A stretch of 64,000 nt of DNA from Algoriphagus marinus (GTDB lineage: Bacteria > Bacteroidota > Bacteroidia > Cytophagales > Cyclobacteriaceae): NCBI RefSeq assembly GCF_001936475.1, contig NZ_MSPQ01000018.1, positions 1-64,000 of the forward strand. The letters run 5' to 3'. Both the position numbers and the translations under genes were made by a program. Shown piece by piece: positions 37,301 to 45,000 of this stretch; position 1 is the stretch's first letter, and each line of letters starts with the position of its first letter. A model generated the notes under the pieces. That model worked only from the letters and a program-made list of their open reading frames with translations. It was not told where the DNA came from and did not search any database.

Positions 37301-40300
37301 GATTTCCGACTGAAACTGATTGGAATCAGCCAACCAGATATTCATATCTTCCCTATCTTTATAATCCATGATAAAGCCGGTATGCTCTATGGGGATTTCC
37401 AAGGCTACAAATTGCTGATACACCACTTGGATAACGTATTTGAGTTCCGATGAATTTTGCATCGCCATACTTCGACTTCGCACTCGCTCCAGCGCTAATT
37501 CAATCTGAGTTTCCCTGGCTTGATATTCAGCCTTTTTCAAATCCTCAAATCGCTTATAGGCGAGGTCAAATACTTTAGCGAAGCGTACTAAGGTATCCAT
37601 ATCTTCCTGAGGAGGATTTGGAACAGAACCCGGAAGGCTAAACCCAATCTCCCCGTGAGTGGTACGCGCCATGACAAATGTCAAGCCCTGAATATGTCGA
37701 ATGTCATCCAAGGTTGGGGCTTGTGGATCCACCTGTTCAAAATCCCCCCAAGTGATCATTTTATCAACATAGTCCACTGCGGTCTCCGTCTCCATCGCTA
37801 AAACCAAGATGGGTTCTGAGCCTTTTTCCCAATCAGCTACCATCTTGATATCTCCATGAATTCTTCTCGGCAAACTCATGACCATTCCTATCTGAGTGCC
37901 ATCTCCGGAAGTCATAGCTTTTTCATAGGTGTCAGGAAGCCAGCGCATGTGCCAGAAATAATGAGCCTCATGTCCCAAAGCCACAAACTCAGTTCGCATC
38001 GTCACCACAATTTCCAAAAGCTCTGTGGATTCCCGCATAGAGGCTACTTGTCCCCGGATTCTTTCCAATGCCGCTTCAATCTGTGCTTCTCTTGCCTGGG
38101 CTTCTGCTTTTTGAAGATCGAGGAAGCGTTGATAAGCCCTTCCGAATTCACTGGCAAATTTGATTACTATTTGCTCTTCCGCTTCTGTTGCGGGATGCAC
38201 CTGGTTCATGCCAATGTATCCAAACGGATGCTTCCCAGCTGTATGGTAAATACCGTCAGGATAATCATCCGGTGTAATCTTTGAGCCCTCAGGCATTGAA
38301 GAAAATGAATCATGAAATACCTCCCAAACCTGGGGTAGTGTTTCTTTGGGAAAATGCAGCCTGTTGACGGAAAAAGGGTCGGCATTTTTCCAGCTTTCCA
38401 CCATATCCTTCCAGGTATCCATAGCATTCAATGCTACAGTTTGTTCTCCAAAACTCCTGTTCCCAAATTTACCTGTTTCTCTGAAGGTGAATTTGTTATT
38501 GGGAATATCCAGAACAGTCATATGTGTAGACATGGGAAAAATGCCAAGCGTATCAAATTGCTCACACAATACAGCAAGTACTTCATCCAACTCATCGGAA
38601 TGGTGCATGGCCATGGCTTTTGCCCGGATTCTTTCGAGAGATGCTTCAACCTGTGCTTCTCTTGTTTGTGCTTCAGCCCTCTTAAGATCTAGGAATCGGG
38701 TGTAAGCTTGGTCGAAAACCTTTGCAAAACGCTTGATGATATCAATTTCACTTTCTGCTAATGTTTTCCCTTCAAAATCATTAATATTAAAAACTGCATT
38801 TCTTACCGCCACCGAGGTAATGCTGTAGGTAGGGCTGTCAAAAATCATCCTTAATATATCCTCGGGCAAATGCTTGAATTCCGCAGTATGTTCAATTAGA
38901 TAGTTGTAGAAAGCATCTTTTTCAGCCTTGGAATAATGTCCCACGAAAAAATCCAATTGCTTTTCAAGGGCATTATAAAAGTCTTTCGGAATTTGATTAT
39001 CAAAATAAGGAAGACGATAATTGGTGATGACTAAGCCAGCTTCATTTTGTCCACAGACAAAAGAATCCAAATCCTTAGACCCTTCGATAGCTACGCCTAT
39101 ACCAACCGCTGTTGCGGGGATTTGCAGTTCTTTTAATTTCTCGAAAACAATAGAAACTACTTCATTGAGCTCATCACTTTTGTGCATGGCTAATGAACGA
39201 TTACGCACCTTTTCCAACGCAGCTTCTATTTGTGATTCCCGTGCTTGTGCTTCGGCTTTTTGAAGATCGCGGAAACGGATATATGCCTGCTCGAAGACTT
39301 TTCCTACCCGCTTCATGATCGCAACGTCATCAGATGAAGGCAGTGTCCCTACGAAACTTGGGATGCAGATTCCCGAATTTTTTGCCACAGTGATGGAGAT
39401 GGCATAGCCTGGCGCTTCGAGTAAAGAAGACTTAAAATCGTCAGGGAGATCTTTGTAATCGGTAAGCTCGAAACCTGCTTCTAACCATGTGTTTTTTTCC
39501 TCAAGTGAGTAAATCTTGGCAAAATAATCGGCTCCATTTTCCTTGGCATCAAAGAGATCAGCAGATATCGGATGGTCAAAATAGGGGATGCTTAGAGTAG
39601 AAACACCAGCTGAAGTAGGAATCCATTGGGTGATATTTCGCGAACCCTCCTCGAATATGAAAATACTCACCGATGCAAATCCCATATCTACACTTAGCCC
39701 TTGCATCTGCTCAAACAAGACTGCGACAACCTCACGAAGGTCATCCGTTTTATACATCGCTAAGGATCGTGAACGTATTCGCTCCAAAGCGGCTTCTATC
39801 TGCGCTTCTCGTGATTGGGCTTCAGCTTTTTGGAGGTCGAGGAAACGAGTGTAAGCTTGGTCAAAAACCTTAGAAAACCGCTTTAATATAGCTATATCAG
39901 GTTCGGATAGTGGCTTTCCCACAAAATCGTTTACCGCTACGATAGATTTACCTGATGGAGCCATCTTGACCGAGTAGTGGGAACTTTTGCGAATCATTCG
40001 CTCCACTTCGGAAGGTAGGTTAGTTAATTCTGGAAGCTTTAACACCACATCGTAAAAGCTATCTTTTTCGGCTACGGAGTATTCTCCTTTGTAAAAAGCA
40101 AGACTTTCTTCGTGGGCATGGATATAATCATTGATGATGGGATGATCAAAATATGGAAGATGATACTGATTGATGACCAGACCAGTTCCTACATCCCCGC
40201 AAACAAAGACATCCATATCCTTTGAGTCATCTGTAAAAGTCTGAATCGCCACTGCCGTAGATGGAATTTGGAGTTCGTTTAACTTTTCAAAGAGCACCTT

Positions 40301-42016
40301 GACAACTTCATTGAGCTCCTTGCTATTGTGCATAGCTAAAGAACGACTCCGCACTTTTTCCAACGCTGCCTCAATCTGTGCCTCTCGGGCTTGGGCTTCG
40401 GCTTTTTGGAGATCTAGAAAACGAGTGTAAGTCTGCTCAAAAACTTTGGCGAAGCGTTTGAAAACCTCATGCATTTCTGGATAATGCTGGTAGGTGATGA
40501 AAATTAAATTACCGTAGGCAAAATTGGCAATGTGGTCTATTTGAAAAGTAGGTAATTCGAAACCAGCGTCTAGCATGCTTTGCAATAAATCTCCTACACC
40601 GGGGAGTGAAAGCATGTAAGCGTAATGATCTGCTTGTATTTCACCGTCTTTTTCATAAATGAGAAGCTCATCTCCTCGATTTCTCGATTCATTAAATTTT
40701 CGAAAAATGGGATGTTCTTCTAGAGGGATTTTGCACGGAGAAGGAAATATGATCCCATCTGGGCTACCCGGATAATAGGTGAATTCTGAATCTCCTTTAT
40801 CCCAGATATTGAATCCGCAATTCCACTGAGGAACGCCTAATGATTTTACCTGCTGGAATAATACTGTGGCAACTTCCAGCAATTCGGAACTGCTATGCAT
40901 CGCCATAGTCCTTGCACGAACCCGCTCCAAAGCCAATTCAATTTCAGCTTCCCTAGTCTGCTCTTCTGCTTTTTGAAGGTCCAGAAAACGGGTATAGGCC
41001 TGATCAAAGACTTTTGCAAAGCGTTCAAATACCTGCGGTTTGGGATAATCTTCGAGGGTAATACTTAAGATATAGCCATGTGAAAAATAGGCTGCATGCC
41101 AAGTCTGCCAGCTTGGAAATGAAAGACCAGATTCCAATATATTTTCAAAAAAAGGCTTTACGGAAGGCACTGAGAGCATGTAATCGTAATGGGCCTTCAA
41201 TTCTGCACCTTCTTTCACTTGTGCCAAATATCCCTTCTTTTCTAACCATCCTTCATACATGGCTTGGTGAGTTGGATCTACATTGTTAGGGATAGATACC
41301 GGTGGCAACATTCCATTTTCGTAGGCAAACCAAAACTCGTCTTCTGTGGTATTCTCTTTACAAAGCCCAATGCCTGCACCCCAAAAATTGCCTCCTAGTT
41401 TCTGTAATTCCTGAAATAAAAGATGGGCCACTTCCTGTAGTTCTTCACTACTCCGCATGGCCATACTTTTTGATCGAATCCTTTCCAGTGCTGCTTCGAT
41501 CTCCAGTTCATTGGTTTTATTTTCAAGTTCTATGGTGCGTCTTTTGATCGCATCTCTAAGCTGAAGGTTTTCTTTAGAGATCGTTTGGATGGCAATATTA
41601 TCACCTTCTTCTGCCTTGGAATCAGGAACTGATGTGTGTTGATGAATCATTTTCCAGCCTTCTTCATTTTCCGTCATGAGCGAGGAGGCTCTGAACTTGG
41701 CATAAAAAACCCAATCTTTTTCACTCAAAACATATAAGTCACAGAACTCATGAAACAAGATGAATTGGCCGACTGTCTCTGATTTGATTTCCCGATTCCT
41801 CATTTCCAAAAATCCTACAATCTGATCTATGGTGTCCACCACAAATTGTACAGCATCTTTTTTATTGAAGAAAACCTCCCCTTCTACACTTCCCACTTGG
41901 GTATAATGGTCATCCAATAAAGAGCTTAGCGTCTTTACATCTCCATTCAGATAGCTATCCCAATACAGATCATATGCTTCTCTTGCTTTGTAAGTTTGTT
42001 CCTTGGTATGTTTCAT
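34370..42016 (-). CDS. Giant soluble sensor histidine kinase: SnoaL-like domain, eleven GAF-like modules, DHp-HATPase core
   Basis: At 2548 residues this is the largest protein here. Residues 1-135 form a SnoaL/NTF2-like domain (YDLYWDSYLNGDVKTLSSLL, WKMIHQHTS), followed by a helix (AIKRRTIELENKTNELEIEA) shared with 42018-47906. Eleven GAF-like modules follow. Modules 3 and 5 are close duplicates (LNEVV, FEKLNELQIP, HLPYFDHP versus RLPYFDNQ), and module 7 matches module 9 of the 1835-8827 kinase (YFWHM, RTTHGEIGFSLPG). The core has His2299, Q-type H-box, DNGSGIP and KPTGAGTGLGLSLS. The HATPase half is almost identical to that of the TPR kinase at 23526-25565. No membrane segment is visible. 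It starts 1 bp after the preceding kinase's stop. Confidence 0.9.
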   Translation of the reverse strand: MKHTKEQTYKAREAYDLYWDSYLNGDVKTLSSLLDDHYTQVGSVEGEVFFNKKDAVQFVVDTIDQIVGFLEMRNREIKSETVGQFILFHEFCDLYVLSEKDWVFYAKFRASSLMTENEEGWKMIHQHTSVPDSKAEEGDNIAIQTISKENLQLRDAIKRRTIELENKTNELEIEAALERIRSKSMAMRSSEELQEVAHLLFQELQKLGGNFWGAGIGLCKENTTEDEFWFAYENGMLPPVSIPNNVDPTHQAMYEGWLEKKGYLAQVKEGAELKAHYDYMLSVPSVKPFFENILESGLSFPSWQTWHAAYFSHGYILSITLEDYPKPQVFERFAKVFDQAYTRFLDLQKAEEQTREAEIELALERVRARTMAMHSSSELLEVATVLFQQVKSLGVPQWNCGFNIWDKGDSEFTYYPGSPDGIIFPSPCKIPLEEHPIFRKFNESRNRGDELLIYEKDGEIQADHYAYMLSLPGVGDLLQSMLDAGFELPTFQIDHIANFAYGNLIFITYQHYPEMHEVFKRFAKVFEQTYTRFLDLQKAEAQAREAQIEAALEKVRSRSLAMHNSKELNEVVKVLFEKLNELQIPSTAVAIQTFTDDSKDMDVFVCGDVGTGLVINQYHLPYFDHPIINDYIHAHEESLAFYKGEYSVAEKDSFYDVVLKLPELTNLPSEVERMIRKSSHYSVKMAPSGKSIVAVNDFVGKPLSEPDIAILKRFSKVFDQAYTRFLDLQKAEAQSREAQIEAALERIRSRSLAMYKTDDLREVVAVLFEQMQGLSVDMGFASVSIFIFEEGSRNITQWIPTSAGVSTLSIPYFDHPISADLFDAKENGADYFAKIYSLEEKNTWLEAGFELTDYKDLPDDFKSSLLEAPGYAISITVAKNSGICIPSFVGTLPSSDDVAIMKRVGKVFEQAYIRFRDLQKAEAQARESQIEAALEKVRNRSLAMHKSDELNEVVSIVFEKLKELQIPATAVGIGVAIEGSKDLDSFVCGQNEAGLVITNYRLPYFDNQIPKDFYNALEKQLDFFVGHYSKAEKDAFYNYLIEHTAEFKHLPEDILRMIFDSPTYSITSVAVRNAVFNINDFEGKTLAESEIDIIKRFAKVFDQAYTRFLDLKRAEAQTREAQVEASLERIRAKAMAMHHSDELDEVLAVLCEQFDTLGIFPMSTHMTVLDIPNNKFTFRETGKFGNRSFGEQTVALNAMDTWKDMVESWKNADPFSVNRLHFPKETLPQVWEVFHDSFSSMPEGSKITPDDYPDGIYHTAGKHPFGYIGMNQVHPATEAEEQIVIKFASEFGRAYQRFLDLQKAEAQAREAQIEAALERIRGQVASMRESTELLEIVVTMRTEFVALGHEAHYFWHMRWLPDTYEKAMTSGDGTQIGMVMSLPRRIHGDIKMVADWEKGSEPILVLAMETETAVDYVDKMITWGDFEQVDPQAPTLDDIRHIQGLTFVMARTTHGEIGFSLPGSVPNPPQEDMDTLVRFAKVFDLAYKRFEDLKKAEYQARETQIELALERVRSRSMAMQNSSELKYVIQVVYQQFVALEIPIEHTGFIMDYKDREDMNIWLADSNQFQSEITFPYFDSPHWNSFLEAKAKGENFFTNLLDFETKNKFYRGLFEFIPELPKDKQEFYFSKDGLSISTVLLDNVGLYIENYTTTPFTTEENQVLIRFGKVFQQTYTRFLDLQKAEAQTRNAQIDLAVERVRAKALAMHNSSQILEVVAELKNEMLGLEIPGVVAATIYLKEEAGFIRMWDLTSVQDTSDGFQVTLDLKFKLADTDPGFFVRKIWNNTERYFVEKQEKDDLAITLEWLRQYNAEEADNVSEFFATNPLEYVLHPTVKLANGKMSLDILNTTPPAEMESIMVKMGAAFDLAYKRFLDLQKAESQAREAQIELGLERVRARAMAMQNTDELSDLVGNLLSELTKLDFSLTFCIINIINEADQSNIVWAANPEEGKAPESYYMKFEDYPFHHAMMQEWKAQTPKFVYVIEGKEKEIYDDYLYVDTEFSRFPEEVQKANRALDKYVASFVFSQFGGLQTVGNEYLSDDSLDILYRFGKVFDLTYTRFNDLQKAEARARESQIETALERVRSRTMGMQQSEELGEVATVLFNEMNGLVDDLWTCGFVLCEENRKEDEWWLSMDSGFTRGFFLPNVGDYAHETLYEGWEKGEPFRSVELEGKILSDHYEWLMEVPIAKQIFADMEASGISRPEWQKLHAAYFKTGYLVIITEVPCDEEEIFKRFAQVFDLTYTRFLDLQQKEEQGKKLVEEKLRLELTLKDLQVTQAQLIQAEKMASLGELTAGIAHEIQNPLNFVNNFSEVSGELIDEMNEEIEKGDFEEVKFIANDLKENLSKINHHGKRADAIVKGMLEHSRANKGEKAPTDLNALADEFVRLSYHGLRAKDKSFNADFKLELDPDLPKVNVVASDIGRVILNLVNNAFYACAERSRSTVYEKSKSSPQDYKPEVIIKSKKTEKGIELSVQDNGSGIPDSIKEKIFQPFFTTKPTGAGTGLGLSLSYDIVKAHGGELLVKSKEGKGLTFDESGTEFKLIIPLA
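34686..34707. repeat. GCTTCGACTTCGCTCAGC palindromic repeat inside a kinase gene
   Basis: It is the same palindrome and reading frame as at 23836-23857 (CAERSRSTV). Identity extends several hundred bases on both sides, so this copy probably spread by gene conversion with its host segment. Confidence 0.75.
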
Positions 42017-42017
42017 G

Positions 42018-45000
42018 TTAACGTATTGGAATGCTTATACTAAAGATTGATCCTTCCCCCAGACTAGTTTCTAATTTTAATTCACCTCCATGAGCTTTAA
42101 TGATATCATGGGTTATGGAAAGACCTAGCCCTGTTCCTTCTGTACCTTTTTTGGTAGTGAAGAAAGGCTGAAAAACCTTATTCTGAATCTCCTTGGGAAT
42201 TCCTCCACCATTATCAGCGAAGGATAGAATTACTCTTTCCTTTTGCAAAGACGTTGTTACGGTAAGCCTTGGTAAGTAGCTGTTGCCATCTTCTGTCTCC
42301 CGTCTCCCGTTTTCTGTCTTCAAAAATTTATCCCGCATCGCATCAAAGGCATTATTACAGAGATTCAAAATGACTCTTGAGAAGTCTTCTTGAATGAGGT
42401 TGACCTCTTTTATCATTGGATCGAGTTCTTGGATGATCTCCACATTGATTGGATTTTTTCCAGCCCGCATGCCGTGAAAAGAAAGATTTACAAACTCTTT
42501 GACTAGCGGATTAAATTCTTTGAGTTCCTGTTTATTTCCCGAGGCACGACTATGCTGTAGCATCGAAGTGACGATACTGTCGGCACGTGAGCCGTGTTCA
42601 TGGATTTTATTGAGATTATTTCTCACGTCCTGAAGTATTTCGAGAACTTCTTCCTTTGTTTTTGAGTCTTCCATTTGGTCAAAGACTTCAAAGACTTCCT
42701 CTATCAATTCTCTGCTGAGGTCGGAAAAGTTGTTTACAAAGTTGAGTGGGTTTTTGATCTCATGGGCGATTCCGGCAGTAAGCTGCCCAAGGCTGGCGAG
42801 TTTCTCCTGTTGTACCAATTGCTCTTGTGCGGACTTCAAATCAGACAAAGCTTGCTCGGCTTTTTCTCGCGCATTTTTTATTTCGACCAAGTCATCGGCT
42901 GCTTTTACCGCATTAGCTTCCGCTACTTTCAGATCGCTGAATCTTGTGAAAGTCAGATTGAACACGGATGAGAAGCGAATCAGTAGCTCTGAGGATTCGG
43001 CAGGCGGCTGATCAGGTGTGGTCAGCATCAGCATTCCTTTAGAGAAGAAGGCCGCGGTCTGGAACCGCTGCTCCCCAAGCTGCCTTTCGTCAAAGGGGAT
43101 TCCAATCTCATTTTTGCAATAGGTAATCCATTGCTTCAATTCGTCTCCCTCCAGATGAATAACTAATGATTCCCGTTTTTGCTTCCAGCCTTGATATAAT
43201 TTATGAAGGACCGTAGGCTCACTAATGCTACCAGTGAAGCTATTAAGAATAATATTCCCACTTTGCTCGGTGGACCAAAATTCAACCAACTTCTCTTTTT
43301 CGGAGACGATTCCAATATTGATCCGCTCATGTTTGACACCAAGGGAGATGAGCTGATGAAAGAGAACAGCAGCAGTTTCGGCCAATTCATCAGAATGCTG
43401 CATCGCCATTGTTCGACTTCTCACCCGCTCCAAGGCCGCTTCTATCTGCGCCTCGCGAGCTTGCCCTTCTGCTTTTTGCAGGTCCAGGAATCGAGTATAG
43501 GTCAGTTCAAATGCCCTAGCAAAACGGCTGAGCAATTGATGCTCTTCGCCGCTGAGCGGTGCCGCAGTAAATGCATAGATCAGCCCTTGCTCAAAAGAGG
43601 CAAACTGGTAATATTCGGATTCATTTTCCTTGATGGTTTTCTCCAAAGAACCTGGAGTTTTGAAGGTCTTGTTCCACGCCTTGTAGTAGTCTTGCAGATC
43701 AGGGCCATGAAGCTCAAATCCAAAGGTTTTTTGACCTTCATGCCAATTTTCAATCATCTTTGGGTAAATGGGATGCTGATCATAATGGAGAAATGCGGAG
43801 AGCAATCTAGCTTTACCATCGTCATCCCGAATTGTACTCCAAACGGTGAATTCCTGCTTTTCATCATTCGGCAAAGCAAAACCCACACGACGGGCTTCGA
43901 CCCCAAGTTCCAGCAATTGTTCAAAGAGAACAGTTGAGGCTTCAGCCAAGTCTTCGCTTTGATGCATCGCCATTCCGGCGGCTCGCACCCGTTCTAGGGC
44001 TGCTTCTATCTTTGCCTCCCTGGCCTGTACTTCTGCTTTTTGCAGGTCAAGAAAACGGGTATAGGTCTGATCGAATACCGCGGCAAAACGCTCTAATAGC
44101 AATAAGGTTTCTTTAGGTCTCTCTTCGTAAGTTGAAAACGAAACCATTCCTTTTGAAAAGAATGCGATATACATTAGCCTACGATCTGCAGTTTTTTCAT
44201 CGCGACTAAAATTGAGGCCTGTCAATTGATTTCTCCAATTGTTATAATCCATTAATTCCTTCCCTTCGAGGACTATCAATATGGATTTTTGATTTTTCTT
44301 CCAGGCTGCCATTGCTTTGTTCAATACAAATGGCTCATCAATGCTTATTTTATAAGACTGTTCAAATTTTACCTCGTTGTACGTTGCAGACAAATCAATA
44401 ACCCCTTCATCCAACTTAATGATGCCTATTGAAATTTGATCTGCTAGGTCACCCAATTGCTTAAACTGTTGAAAAAGGAGCAGGGAAGTTTCCGTAAGTT
44501 CTTCACTTTTCTGCATAGCCATGGTTCGGGCTCTTATTCTTTCCAGCGCCAATTCAATTTCAGCCTCCCTTGCTTGTGCTTCTGCTTTTTGCAGGTCAAG
44601 AAAACGAGTATAGGTTTGTTCAAATACTTTTGAGAAACGTTTTAATAGAGTGCGGTCATCTTTGGTGATATCATCATCATTAGCCATTGCCAGAACGCCA
44701 TATTGATGATTAGAATCGACGATTTCTAATCGCTTCATTCGTTTCTTCTTCTGGATTTGCCCAAAACTAGGGTGCCCTGTCAGCTTAGTTAACCCGTCCA
44801 TAGCTGCATCAACTTCATCCAAACCGTCCCAGGCTAGATAAGAAAATTCTTCTCCTGCTCTCCAGCTTTTGATTGAAGATTCTTCAAATGGACCTAATGG
44901 AATCCTAGCGGTGTAGGCTTTCGGAAAAATACCCTCCACAGGAGAAAACCAGCAATCGGAATACCCTTCTTCCAGAAAAAATATATTGATCCAAACCTGA

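Noticed and set aside
43203..43937. 244-codon plus-strand open frame
   Set aside because: It lies opposite GAF-like modules of 42018-47906 and has no start context or family resemblance.
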